A stretch of DNA of 64,000 bases from Dorea sp. 5-2 (lineage in GTDB: Bacteria; Bacillota; Clostridia; Lachnospirales; Lachnospiraceae), in NCBI RefSeq assembly GCF_000403455.2, contig NZ_KE159715.1:545929-609928 (forward strand), given 5' to 3'. Shown piece by piece: positions 45,350 to 55,066 of the stretch. The number at the start of each line of letters is the position of its first letter. Position 1 is the first letter of the stretch. The position numbers and the translations under genes were made by a program. Under the pieces are notes generated by a model that was not told where the DNA came from, ran no database searches, and saw only the letters and a program-made list of their open reading frames with translations.

Positions 45350-45424
45350 TCGTCCGTTTGTAAAGATATTGCAAGATGCGGAGGGTATACTGATGTATAT
45401 CTTAGGATAAAGGAGTGACAGCGG

Positions 45425-46135
45425 ATGAGTATATTAGAATTACAGAATGTGGAGAAAATATACGGAGAGAAAGAGAATCAGGTGCATGCATTGCAAAATA
45501 TCAACCTGCAGGTAGAAGAAGGAGAATTCGCCGCCATTGTAGGAACCTCCGGTTCCGGCAAGTCTACACTGCTCAATCTGATCGGCGGCCTGGACTATCC
45601 GACAAAAGGGAAGATCTTCGTGAAAAACAGGGAGATCGGCTCGCTGCCGAGGAAGAAGCTCACCATTTTCCGCAGAAGGAATATTGGCTTTGTATTTCAG
45701 AATTATAGTCTGATGCCGGTATTGAACGTGTATGACAATGTAGCTTTGCCGGTAACATTTGACAGAGGGAAGCATATCAACCGGAAGTACATCGAGGAAT
45801 TGCTGCGCGAACTCGGCGTCTGGGAGAAACGCACGAAATATCCAAGTGAATTATCCGGGGGACAGCAGCAGAGGGTCGCCATTGCAAGGGCGCTGGTGAA
45901 TAAGCCCTAGGTGCTGCTCTGCGACGAGCCCACGGGCAATCTGGACTCAGCCACCACCATTGAGGTGATCGGTTTGTTAAAAGCAAGCTGCAGAAAATAC
46001 AAGCAGACGATCCTCATGGTAACCCACAACGAGGCGATCGCACAGACCTGCGACAGGGTGATCCATATGGAAGACGGGCAGATCGTCACCGGAAAAAGAA
46101 TCTTTCCGGTAAAAGGCGGTGATGGCGTATGTTAA
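45425..46135 (+). pseudogene. BceA-like ABC ATPase interrupted by in-frame TAG
   Basis: A full-length ATPase of this family (about 236 codons) except that codon 162 is TAG (45908-45910). Before it are Walker A GTSGSGKS and signature LSGGQQQR; immediately after, in the same frame, is VLLCDEPTGNLD (Walker B) and the H-loop VTHN. The family usually has Glu or Ala at this site, and GAG to TAG is one change. GTG 45911 could restart translation, but without a good ribosome site. The permease downstream is intact, so the stop may be a recent mutation or a sequencing error. Confidence 0.88.
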
Positions 46136-48834
46136 AGCTTGCCTGGAAATATATGCGGTATTACAAGAGCCAGACTCTGGCAATCTTTGCGAGTATCTTA
46201 TTAACGGCGTCGCTGCTCTCCGGGATCGGTTCGCTCATCTACAGCAGCCAGAAAAACGATCTGGCTAACAGTAAGACGATCCATGGAGACTGGCATTATT
46301 ATATCGAGACGGAGCCGGAGCAGCTGCAGGCGATCGTACGCGGCGGACAGGAGGAACAGGAAGGATCGGGCAGTGAAAAGGAGAGAAGAGAGCGGGAGAA
46401 CGGATATCAACTCAGGAGATACGGCACATATGAGATCCGGGATGTAGTCTCGGAAGAATTTCTCATCTACTTTGTCCGCACCGACGAGACTTACCGGCAG
46501 ATGGTACACCGAGATCTCCTAAAGGGGAAGCTCCCAAAGAAGGAGAATGAGATCGCGGCGGACGGCTTCGTATTGAGCAACCTGGGGTTCTCCGGTGATC
46601 CCGGCGATCCCGTCCGGATCGGAGAGAGGGAGTTTGTCGTGACCGGCGTCCTGAAAAGCGAGTGGGCGGCAGATTCCGACAAGATGGAGATCTTTGTAAG
46701 CGATGCTTTCGCAGGGCGCGGAAGCCAGATGTTCCTGTATCTTGGATTCGCAGAGGAGGAGAAGCTTTATAAGCAGCTGGACGCTTTTTTGAGAGCGTAT
46801 AAGATCTCTTCCGATGCTGTCAAGGGAAATGACGAAGTGATCCAATATCTTGGCGGGGAAGAGCCGGCAAGTATATATGAGACCGTGAAATTCGGCTTGA
46901 CGGATGAAGAAGGGAACTTCACCTATATCGTCCTGAAATTACAGAGCGACTACAATCTTGCTTATAACGGAATGATCGTTCTGCTCTGTCTGTTCAGTAT
47001 CTTTGTGATATACAGTGTCTTCAATATCTCAGTGTCAAAAAGAACTTCTGAGTATGGGATACTGCAGGCGTTAGGAATCAGCGGGGGACAGATCTGCGGG
47101 ACACTGATCCTGGAGCTTTGGATGTTGTTTTTTGCAGGCTATCCTTTGGGGTGTCTGATGGGAAATGGGATCTTAAGCCTTATATATCAGAAATTCAGCG
47201 GTGTTTTCGGCGGAAAAGGCGTGGGTGTCGGTGTGACGGAGAAGGGATTGTCCGTTGCAGACCAGACATTGGCGGAAGGAGTGGGTGCAGTGCATTTCTA
47301 TCTGTCATGGGACGCCATGCTGTTTGGCTTCGGATTCCTGTTTGCCGCATTGGGGGCGGCGGCGCTGATGGTGGTCCGTTCGCTTGGAAAGCAGTCCCTG
47401 AAAGAAGTGATGAGCGGGGATACTTCTTTTACAAGAAGGAGGAAAATATATGCGTTGCGTCCGGCTCCGGATATGGCGGGCGTGGTGGTGCAAAAATTCA
47501 TGTTTGCCAATAAGAAGAAAGTGGCGGGAATCCTCTTGTCCTTGTCCGTCGGCGGCTGCATCTTCTTGTGTACGACTTACATGACGGAGAATCTGAAGGT
47601 TCATGCAGAGCTTTCCCTGAAATCGGACGACGGACTTGGTTCCCAATACCGCGTATCCCTGAAATCGAATTCGCTGAGCGATACGATCCCGGAATCGGCG
47701 GCAGATCAGATCAAAAATATACCGGGAACAAAACAGGTATATGCTGCAAAATTCACTTTTGGAGAAGTGGCTTGTATTGAGGAGTTAGAGTGGGATTCTT
47801 TCTTTGAACAACAGAATGCAGAGGATTATTTTGTCCGGCGTTACGGAGGGATCTGCCTGCCGCAGGAGGATGGCGCCTATAAAATAAAATATGACGTATA
47901 TGGCTATGAAGAAGAGATGATCCGGCAGCTTAGCGGATTTACCCTGGAGGGCGAGGTCGATCCCCAAGACCTCAAGAAAGGGAATAAGATCATTGCGGTC
48001 GCCCTCATGGACGGACAGGGGAATTATTACTTTTACGGCAAAAAACCGGGAGATACGATTACGTTGCGTGTTCCTAAGATGGATGGTTACACGGATGAAT
48101 TGCTGAAGTTTCAAAGCGGCGAAGAGAACTATATAGAGAAAGAATTTGAGATCGCGGCGATCGTAAGCCGCCCTCTGGCGCGGGAACAGGGATTCCTGCA
48201 GGAAGGAGTTTACCAGGATGCCTTGATGAACAGTTTGATCATGACAAATGAACAGATGGAAGAGAACTTCGGGATCATCGATTATAATTTTATCCATGCT
48301 TCGCTAAAGGAAGCTTCAAAAGCAGAAGAGGTAAGCGGCCAGATCCTTAAGGTGATACGTGATGTTCCGAAAGCCGTATTACAGGATTATATCAGTGCGA
48401 TCGAGACTCAGAAGAATTATCTGAAGCAACAGCAGGTCTTTTTCACGAGTATTGCTGTGATCCTGCTTGTCATCAGCCTGTTCCATATCGCGAACAGCAT
48501 GAACTATACGATTCTTGCGAGGCGGAGGGAATATGGGATCATCCGGGCAATGGGAATTACAGACGGAGGATTCTATAAGATGATCTTACAGACCGGGATC
48601 CTGTATGGAGTGTTGGCAGATGTGTTCATCTTCCTGACCTATAATCATCTTCTTCGCAGGGGGATGGATTATTATATGGCGCATGTACTAAAGTTCCTGC
48701 ACCGGACGGCGGGTGTCCCGAACCTGGTGTGGATCGGGATCCTGCTGCTGAATGTGGGGATCGCAGCCGCGGCAGTCCTGTTCCCTGCATGGAAGATGAT
48801 GAGGGAGAATATCATAAGCGAGATCGCAAGGTAA
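46129..48834 (+). CDS. FtsX-family ABC transporter permease
   Basis: 901 residues; ATG 46129 overlaps the ATPase stop. N-terminal span, a large external domain (about 50-270), three spans with FtsX region (about 280-430), a second external domain (about 470-760) and three C-terminal spans with another FtsX region (RRREYGIIRAMGITDGG). This two-domain layout is common in Clostridial peptide-resistance transporters. Its ATPase partner is broken by TAG, so activity depends on readthrough or a different ATPase. Confidence 0.88.
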   Translation: MLKLAWKYMRYYKSQTLAIFASILLTASLLSGIGSLIYSSQKNDLANSKTIHGDWHYYIETEPEQLQAIVRGGQEEQEGSGSEKERRERENGYQLRRYGTYEIRDVVSEEFLIYFVRTDETYRQMVHRDLLKGKLPKKENEIAADGFVLSNLGFSGDPGDPVRIGEREFVVTGVLKSEWAADSDKMEIFVSDAFAGRGSQMFLYLGFAEEEKLYKQLDAFLRAYKISSDAVKGNDEVIQYLGGEEPASIYETVKFGLTDEEGNFTYIVLKLQSDYNLAYNGMIVLLCLFSIFVIYSVFNISVSKRTSEYGILQALGISGGQICGTLILELWMLFFAGYPLGCLMGNGILSLIYQKFSGVFGGKGVGVGVTEKGLSVADQTLAEGVGAVHFYLSWDAMLFGFGFLFAALGAAALMVVRSLGKQSLKEVMSGDTSFTRRRKIYALRPAPDMAGVVVQKFMFANKKKVAGILLSLSVGGCIFLCTTYMTENLKVHAELSLKSDDGLGSQYRVSLKSNSLSDTIPESAADQIKNIPGTKQVYAAKFTFGEVACIEELEWDSFFEQQNAEDYFVRRYGGICLPQEDGAYKIKYDVYGYEEEMIRQLSGFTLEGEVDPQDLKKGNKIIAVALMDGQGNYYFYGKKPGDTITLRVPKMDGYTDELLKFQSGEENYIEKEFEIAAIVSRPLAREQGFLQEGVYQDALMNSLIMTNEQMEENFGIIDYNFIHASLKEASKAEEVSGQILKVIRDVPKAVLQDYISAIETQKNYLKQQQVFFTSIAVILLVISLFHIANSMNYTILARRREYGIIRAMGITDGGFYKMILQTGILYGVLADVFIFLTYNHLLRRGMDYYMAHVLKFLHRTAGVPNLVWIGILLLNVGIAAAAVLFPAWKMMRENIISEIAR

Positions 48835-48921
48835 AGGAACCTGCATATGGCTGCAAGAAACGGCGCAGAGCCGGAAAGAGGATCGGCATGGAATAAGTCA
48901 GGGGACTAGTTAAGAAGTGAC

Positions 48922-48950
48922 TTGATTTTAATGTCAACCTGTTTTAAAAT
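48922..48950 (+). promoter_or_regulatory. Promoter of the receiver/hybrid-kinase operon
   Basis: TTGATT (48922-48927), 17 bp, TAAAAT (48945-48950), 53 bp before the receiver gene. Confidence 0.55.
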
Positions 48951-49003
48951 GAATATGACAGAGGTTGAACAATCTCAAAGATTGAAATATAGGAGGCAGC
49001 TGT

Positions 49004-49363
49004 ATGCAGAGACGTATTTTGGTAGTGGATGATGACTCAATGAATCTTGTGAGGACGAAGATGATCCTGGGAAAGTATTACGACGTGCTTTTTGCAGAAT
49101 CAGGAGAAGAGGCGCTTGATAAGCTTAAGAGTGAGAAGGTGGATCTGGTCCTTCTTGATATTGAGATGCCCAGGATGAACGGGATCGAGACTTTTGAACG
49201 TATGAAGGATATACCGGCTGACATACCGGTCATCTTTCTGACTGCATCGGGAGATGAAGAGGATGTAAAGAGTGCGATCAAATTAGGGGCAGTGAATTAT
49301 CTAAAGAAGCCGTTTCAGCCGCATGAACTTATGAGACGGGTTGCAAAGGAGTTTGAGGCTTAA
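49004..49363 (+). CDS. Stand-alone receiver (CheY-like) protein
   Basis: 119 residues with DDD (9-11), phospho-Asp52 in LLDIEMP, Thr in LTASG and Lys in KKPFQ; no output domain. Such single receivers pass phosphate or bind partner proteins. It overlaps the hybrid kinase gene in a TAATG, so the kinase's Hpt domain is a likely donor. Confidence 0.93.
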   Translation: MQRRILVVDDDSMNLVRTKMILGKYYDVLFAESGEEALDKLKSEKVDLVLLDIEMPRMNGIETFERMKDIPADIPVIFLTASGDEEDVKSAIKLGAVNYLKKPFQPHELMRRVAKEFEA

Positions 49364-52119
49364 TGGGAACGGAAGGGCAGACAAGTCAGCATCTGCTTCT
49401 GGCGGTCATCATCTCGGTATTCAGCGGGATGATGATTTTGATTACGGTGGTTATGCCATGGGAACTTTGGATGGTTCCGGTGATCCTGACCGGTAATTTC
49501 AGCGTATGGTTTCTCCACATCGGAAGGATCGGCACGGGAGCGGTCTATGAGAATCTGTGCGCCGGAGTTATGATGGTTGAATTCTTTTTCTTCGGGGTAC
49601 ATAGAGAGAGTCTTTTTGATATGCCCGCGATGGCATGTATCATGATCCTGTCTTTATTCATGCTGAATAAAAAGTGGATGTTATTGATGATAGAGGGGCT
49701 GTATCTTTTGGGGCTTTTGTATCATTTTCTGATCCTCCATACCATATCGTATGACATGGAGGTTGAGGAAGCCGTGCGCCTTGTGCTCGGAACAACGGTG
49801 ACGTTAGGCGGGGCGGCGCTTGCAAGATACTGGACCAACAGACGGAGAGAACAGAGGAAGCGGTACGAGGGTACCTTTGCGGAGCTTGAGACGGCAGGAC
49901 GGCAGAATGCGGTTTTCCTGTCGAATGTGTCTCATGAACTTCGTACGCCTATTAATATGGTGATCGGAATCAGCGAGGTGATCTTAGGAAAAGAGATCTC
50001 GCCTGAACTCAGGGCGGATATACAGTCGATCAAGACGGCGGGCAGACGGCTGTCTAACCAGATCAACAATATGATGGATTATACGGAGATCGTAGAAGGT
50101 ACGCTGACGCCGGCAAGGGAAGAGTATATGATCACGTCGGTACTCAATGATGTGATCACCATGACGGCGATGCAGAGCAATATCCATCAGTTGGAATTGA
50201 TATTCGATATCAACCCGAAGATTCCGGCGGTTCTTATCGGAGATGCGGAAAAGATATCTCATGTCCTTAAGATCCTGGTGGAGAATTCCATTAAGTTTAC
50301 GGAAGAGGGCGGGCTTGACGTCCGTATTGATTACCGGGAAGAGAATTATGGGATCAATCTGATCATAGATATCTATGATACCGGTATCGGAATGACGGAT
50401 TCTCAATTGACGCAGATGTACGATGAATTTTATCAGGCAGATTCCGGAAGCAACCGTTTTGCCGGCGGGCTTGGCCTTGGGCTTCCCATTGCAAGAGGAC
50501 TTCTTAATGCCATGGGAGGTTTTCTGCATTTTGACAGCCAGGAACAGGAGGGACTTCAGGCGCATATTGCGATCCCGCAGCGGATCGCGGACGATCGCCC
50601 GTGTATTGCGCTGAATCATCCGGAGCAGCTATGTATCGCATGTTATTTCAGACCGGAGAAATACGTCTGTGATGAGATCCGTGAATACTATGACGGACTG
50701 ATCGCGAATCTGATGTACGGACTTGGGATCGAAGGGCATCAGGCGCATAATTTCGAGGGGCTGCTTAAGCTGCAGCGTATGTATGATCTGACCCATGTAT
50801 TTATTGCGCAGAGGGAATATGAAGAGAACGTGGAATATTATGAAGAACTGGCAGAGACGCTGAGGGTAGTTGTGATCGCGGAGAAGGAGTATGTCCTGAG
50901 CAGAGAGAGCAGGCTTCTTGCGATCCATAAGCCGTTCTCCGCGCTCGCCGTGGCGAATCTTCTGAACGGCGAGACAGGGGAGAATGGATTTGAAGAAGCC
51001 CAGGCGGCAGGCAGAAGGCCGTTCACCTGCGAAGGGGTCCGGGTCCTGGTAGTGGACGATGAGGAGATGAATCTAGTAGTTGCCAAGGGAGTCCTGGGCA
51101 CTTACGGGATAGAAGTGGAAACCTGCTTAAGCGGAAGAGAAGCGATAGAACGGTGTATGGACGTGGTGTACGACGTGGTCTTCCTGGATCATATGATGCC
51201 GGGATTTGACGGTGTGGAGACGCTGCGGTATATCCGGGAGATCAATGACGGGATGTATCAGGATCTTCCGGTGATCGCACTGACGGCGAATACCATCAGC
51301 GGTGCGAGAGAGATGTTCCGCAATGAAGGATTCACGGAATTTATCCCCAAGCCCATCGAACGTGCCGTTCTGGAGCGGACGCTTCGGAAGGTTCTGCCGA
51401 AGGATTGTATCCGGTACGGCGGGGAGAAGGCTGCCAGGCAAAGCGGTGCCGACCTGGAGGAGCCTGCGATAGAGACCGGCGGAAGAGGAGAAGCGGATTT
51501 TGCGGTTGAGACCGGCGGAAGAGGAGAAGCGGATTTTGCGGTTGAGGCAGGCATAGCGGGAGAAGCAGATTTTGCGGCAAAGACAGGCATAGCGGGAGAA
51601 GCAGGCTATATTGCAGTGCCAGAAGAGGCGGAGGTGGCGGATGTCCTGGCGGCGTCAGGCATGCCAAAAGAGGCGAAGTTTCAAGAAGGATCAGGTGGAG
51701 AAGCGCTGGCAGAGACGGCGTCAGGCGGTATGAGCCAGGAGGAAGAGGGCGCCTCGTCAGGTTCTTTGCTGCCTTATGACCGGTTGGTTTCGGTGGGCAT
51801 GAATGTGGAGATGGGGCTTGATTATTGCTGCGGAGAGGAAGAATTCTATCTGGAAATGCTTCGGATGTTTTATTCGCAGGCGGAGGCAAAGAGAGACGAG
51901 ATCATCTCCCTGTATGAGGAAGCCAATTGGAAGGATTATGCCATTAAGGTGCATGCGCTGAAGAGTACGTCGCTGACCATCGGGGCGGAAGAGCTTTCCG
52001 CACAGGCGAAGGCGTTGGAGATGGCGGGAAAGAGCGGGGATGTGGAATACATCCATGAGAATCATGCGGCGTTGCTTCGCATGTATGAAGAGATCTGTGA
52101 GAGCATTGCCGGACTATAG
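49363..52119 (+). CDS. Hybrid histidine kinase with receiver and Hpt domains
   Basis: 918 residues: about six membrane spans (1-155), HisKA with SNVSHELRTPINMVIG (phospho-His about 190), HATPase (about 290-410), a diverged pseudo-receiver-like segment (about 425-540), receiver (about 560-680, Asp in FLDHMMPG), a Glu/Ala/Gly-rich linker containing four 12-residue repeats (about 703-750), and a C-terminal Hpt domain with KVHALKSTS (His about 864). A complete His-Asp-His relay in one protein. Output partners are probably the receiver upstream and the kinase downstream. Confidence 0.92.
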   Translation: MGTEGQTSQHLLLAVIISVFSGMMILITVVMPWELWMVPVILTGNFSVWFLHIGRIGTGAVYENLCAGVMMVEFFFFGVHRESLFDMPAMACIMILSLFMLNKKWMLLMIEGLYLLGLLYHFLILHTISYDMEVEEAVRLVLGTTVTLGGAALARYWTNRRREQRKRYEGTFAELETAGRQNAVFLSNVSHELRTPINMVIGISEVILGKEISPELRADIQSIKTAGRRLSNQINNMMDYTEIVEGTLTPAREEYMITSVLNDVITMTAMQSNIHQLELIFDINPKIPAVLIGDAEKISHVLKILVENSIKFTEEGGLDVRIDYREENYGINLIIDIYDTGIGMTDSQLTQMYDEFYQADSGSNRFAGGLGLGLPIARGLLNAMGGFLHFDSQEQEGLQAHIAIPQRIADDRPCIALNHPEQLCIACYFRPEKYVCDEIREYYDGLIANLMYGLGIEGHQAHNFEGLLKLQRMYDLTHVFIAQREYEENVEYYEELAETLRVVVIAEKEYVLSRESRLLAIHKPFSALAVANLLNGETGENGFEEAQAAGRRPFTCEGVRVLVVDDEEMNLVVAKGVLGTYGIEVETCLSGREAIERCMDVVYDVVFLDHMMPGFDGVETLRYIREINDGMYQDLPVIALTANTISGAREMFRNEGFTEFIPKPIERAVLERTLRKVLPKDCIRYGGEKAARQSGADLEEPAIETGGRGEADFAVETGGRGEADFAVEAGIAGEADFAAKTGIAGEAGYIAVPEEAEVADVLAASGMPKEAKFQEGSGGEALAETASGGMSQEEEGASSGSLLPYDRLVSVGMNVEMGLDYCCGEEEFYLEMLRMFYSQAEAKRDEIISLYEEANWKDYAIKVHALKSTSLTIGAEELSAQAKALEMAGKSGDVEYIHENHAALLRMYEEICESIAGL
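51472..51615 (+). repeat. Four tandem 36-bp repeats in the hybrid-kinase linker
   Basis: Units at 51472, 51508, 51544 and 51580, each 12 codons of the form ETGGRGEADFAV; units 1 and 2 are identical and 3 and 4 diverge. In-frame unit changes would lengthen or shorten the tether to the Hpt domain. Confidence 0.92.
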
Positions 52120-52222
52120 AATTTTCCGGCAGGTTGTCTTTAGGGTTGCATTTGCGTCTTTGGACAGTCTGCCGGGGGCATGCCGGGAGAGGAAACGGCA
52201 TGCCGAGAGGAGGAAACTTTGA

Positions 52223-54922
52223 GTGTTAAAAAAATGGTTTGAAATCGTCTCTGACCATAAGGTCAGCCTGCGGGAGCGAATGTACCGTATCGTCACAGTC
52301 ATTTGTATGGTTGCCTTAATCTGCATCCTGCCTATGGGTAAGAATATCTGGAATATCCTGTTATTGGCGGCAAGCCTGATCGCAATGTCGATGATCGTAA
52401 AGTTCAGTATCCGGAAAGGATGTATCAATTGCGGAGCCACGGCAATATCCGTGATGCTTCTTTTGATTTTTCCGGTCAGCTTTTTTACGGCGGGCGGTTT
52501 TTACAGCGGGATGCCGGAATGGTTCGTGCTCTGTTTTATCTATATCTGTATTACCCTTGAGGGGAGGCGGATGGCAGTATTTTTCGGGCTGTGTGCGGCG
52601 GAGACGATCCTTTGTTATTATGTTGCTTATTATTTCCCGAATATGATTTTGCGGCATGAACAGTCGCATACATTTTTTGATTCCGCTTTTTCCGTGATCA
52701 TGGTCGGGATGCTGACCAGTGTGCTGCTTATGTTTCTGAATAGACTGTATGAGGATGAGAATGAACTCTCAAGGCAGCAGAAAAAGGAGATCGAAGAGCT
52801 TAATAAGGCTGAGAATCATTTTTTTTCCAGTATGAGCCACGAGATCCGTACGCCGATCAATACGATCATCGGACTGAATGAGATCATTCTTCGGGGCGAT
52901 ATTCCGGAGGATATTGCCGAGAATGCAAGGAATATCCAGGGCGCCAGTAAACTCTTGCTTACACTGATCAATGACATCCTGGATATATCCAAGATCAAGT
53001 CCGGAAAGATGGAGATCGTAAATGTTTCTTATGAGACGGGCACGCTTTTTTCTGAGATCGTCAATATGATATGGATCAAGGCAAGGGAGAAGGGATTGGA
53101 ATTCAAGCTTCATATAGATTCTTCGATCCCGAGTATGCTCTGCGGCGACGAGGTGCGGATCAAGCAGGTTCTGATCAATCTGCTTAATAATGCCGTGAAA
53201 TATACAAGTGAAGGGGTCGTTACATTGTCTGTACGATGTGAACGCCTGAGTATTAACCGGGTGCGCGTCTGGTATTCCGTGGAGGATACGGGGCAGGGGG
53301 TGAAGAAGGAGAATATCCCCTATATCTTTAATGCCTTTCGAAGGGTGGATGAGGAGAAAAACCGTCACATTGAAGGTACCGGACTGGGGCTTAGTATTGT
53401 AAAGCAGCTGGTGGAGCTGATGGACGGGGAGATCAGTGTCAACAGTGTCTATACCAAGGGCTCAACATTTATCGTTATGCTGGAACAGGACATTATTGAC
53501 GACAGCGAGCTTGGAACCTTTACTCTGACATCGCGTGTAAAAGCCCATGAAGGGGAACAATACAGACAGAGCTTCGAGGCGCCGGACGCACATATACTTG
53601 TGGTGGATGATAATGAGATGAATCTGGTAGTGGTGCGCAAACTGCTCTCAGCGACAAAGATTCAGATCGATACTGCATCAAGCGGAGAGGAATGTCTGAG
53701 AATGACGCAGATGCAGCATTATAATTGTATCCTGATGGATCATATGATGCCGGAGATGGACGGGATCGAGTGTCTCCATGTACTGCGTGTGCAGCCGGGA
53801 GGGCTGTGCCAGAATGTGCCGGTAATCGCTCTGACTGCCAATGCGGGCAGTGATAACCAGCTTCTTTACCGGAAGGAGGGATTCAGCGGGTACCTTGCAA
53901 AGCCGGTCAGCGGCGCCCTGCTTGAAGCAGCCGTGCTCAGTATCCTTCCCAAAGAGTTGGTGAAGGTAAGCGAGGAAGCAGAGCAGGCGGAGGTGGCGAA
54001 AGATGTCCTGATCTTCGAACAGGAGAAGAGGCTTTCTCTTGTCATCACAACGGACAGTGTGTGCGATCTGCCGGAATCGCTCAAGAAGGCGATGCGCATA
54101 GATGTATGTCCTTATTATGTCTGCACGGATGAGGGGCGGTTCCTGGATGAACGCGAGATCCGGGCGGATGAGCTGCTCTTGCATATTGCAGAAGGGTGGA
54201 GCGGGTATTCGCAGCCGCCTGAGATAGAGGATTATGAAAGGTTCTTTGCGGAGAAGCTGACCGAGGCTCAGAACGTGATACATATCACGATGGCAAAGCA
54301 TGTCAGCCAAGGTTATGAGAATGCCTTTGAGGCGGCGAAATCCTTTGAGAATGTTACGGTTTTTGATTCCGGGCATCTCTCCAGCAGTATGGGGTTGGCA
54401 GTATTGTGCGCGGCTTATATGGCGGAACATCATGCGACAAAGACGGAGATCGTAAAAGCCCTGACGAAACTTAGAGCCTCCATATCTTCTGCATTTATTA
54501 TCGACAGTACGCATATCATGTGCCAGTCAGGCAGGGTACCCAGAAGAATACAGATTCTCTGCGACGCCCTGCTGCTGCATCCTGTTATTGTACTGCGTAA
54601 GAGTAGGATGACAGTCGGAAGTATGGAGATGGGGAATTTTACGCATGTCGCGAAGAGTTATATCCGAAAGGTTCTTCGGGATACAAGGACTATAGATAAG
54701 AGGATCCTTTTCATCACCTATGCGGGGCTGGATGAAGGGAGGCTGCAGCGTATTCAGGATATGGTACTGCAGTATTGTCCTTTCGAACGGGTATATCTGC
54801 AGAAGGCGTCCGCTGCGATCGCCAGCAATTGCGGCCCGGGATCTTTCGGACTGTTGTTCATGCGGCTGAATGATGCGATCACTTCTTTTCCGCAGACAGC
54901 AAAACCAGACGAGGCAGATTAA
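52223..54922 (+). CDS. Hybrid histidine kinase fused to a C-terminal DegV domain
   Basis: 899 residues from GTG 52223 (AGGAGG 9 bp upstream). About five membrane spans (20-175), HisKA SSMSHEIRTPINTIIG (phospho-His about 206), HATPase (about 310-430, GTGLGLSIVKQL), receiver (about 453-575, Asp in LMDHMMPEMDG), then from about 605 a DegV fold: ITTDSVCDLP, GYSQPPE, VFDSGHLSSSMGLAV and a C-terminal NCGPGSFG. DegV proteins bind fatty acids (FakB in staphylococci), so the fusion may sense or handle lipid. DegV is normally free-standing. No frameshift or stop separates the parts. Confidence 0.9.
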   Translation: MLKKWFEIVSDHKVSLRERMYRIVTVICMVALICILPMGKNIWNILLLAASLIAMSMIVKFSIRKGCINCGATAISVMLLLIFPVSFFTAGGFYSGMPEWFVLCFIYICITLEGRRMAVFFGLCAAETILCYYVAYYFPNMILRHEQSHTFFDSAFSVIMVGMLTSVLLMFLNRLYEDENELSRQQKKEIEELNKAENHFFSSMSHEIRTPINTIIGLNEIILRGDIPEDIAENARNIQGASKLLLTLINDILDISKIKSGKMEIVNVSYETGTLFSEIVNMIWIKAREKGLEFKLHIDSSIPSMLCGDEVRIKQVLINLLNNAVKYTSEGVVTLSVRCERLSINRVRVWYSVEDTGQGVKKENIPYIFNAFRRVDEEKNRHIEGTGLGLSIVKQLVELMDGEISVNSVYTKGSTFIVMLEQDIIDDSELGTFTLTSRVKAHEGEQYRQSFEAPDAHILVVDDNEMNLVVVRKLLSATKIQIDTASSGEECLRMTQMQHYNCILMDHMMPEMDGIECLHVLRVQPGGLCQNVPVIALTANAGSDNQLLYRKEGFSGYLAKPVSGALLEAAVLSILPKELVKVSEEAEQAEVAKDVLIFEQEKRLSLVITTDSVCDLPESLKKAMRIDVCPYYVCTDEGRFLDEREIRADELLLHIAEGWSGYSQPPEIEDYERFFAEKLTEAQNVIHITMAKHVSQGYENAFEAAKSFENVTVFDSGHLSSSMGLAVLCAAYMAEHHATKTEIVKALTKLRASISSAFIIDSTHIMCQSGRVPRRIQILCDALLLHPVIVLRKSRMTVGSMEMGNFTHVAKSYIRKVLRDTRTIDKRILFITYAGLDEGRLQRIQDMVLQYCPFERVYLQKASAAIASNCGPGSFGLLFMRLNDAITSFPQTAKPDEAD

Positions 54923-54938
54923 TCTGTCTCGTCTGGTT
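54904..54938 (+). terminator. Terminator overlapping the end of the DegV-fusion gene
   Basis: CCAGACGAG (54904-54912) and CAGATT pair with AATCTG and CTCGTCTGG (to 54935) with one mismatch, then TTT. The stop codon TAA lies in the loop region. Confidence 0.8.
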
Positions 54939-54964
54939 TCGGTTTATTTTTAAATGTTTTATTG

Positions 54965-54993
54965 TTGGCAAAGCGGGGGAAATCCGTTATAAT
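54965..54993 (+). promoter_or_regulatory. Promoter of the V4R-GGDEF operon
   Basis: TTGGCA (54965-54970), 17 bp, TATAAT (54988-54993), 73 bp before the V4R gene. Confidence 0.7.
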
Positions 54994-55066
54994 AGAATAG
55001 GTTCAGTGCAGCTAACACATCGGCTGACAAATTACGACTACTGAATTATGAAGAAAGGGAAACAGG

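Noticed and set aside
45908..45910. TAG in the ABC ATPase read as pyrrolysine or other recoding
   Set aside because: No pyl genes or recoding element are visible and the family has an ordinary residue here; mutation or read error is simpler.
51341..51889. Long Pro/Leu-rich frame on the minus strand
   Set aside because: It is the complement of the Glu/Ala/Gly-rich repeat linker and Hpt region of the hybrid kinase, with no ribosome site.
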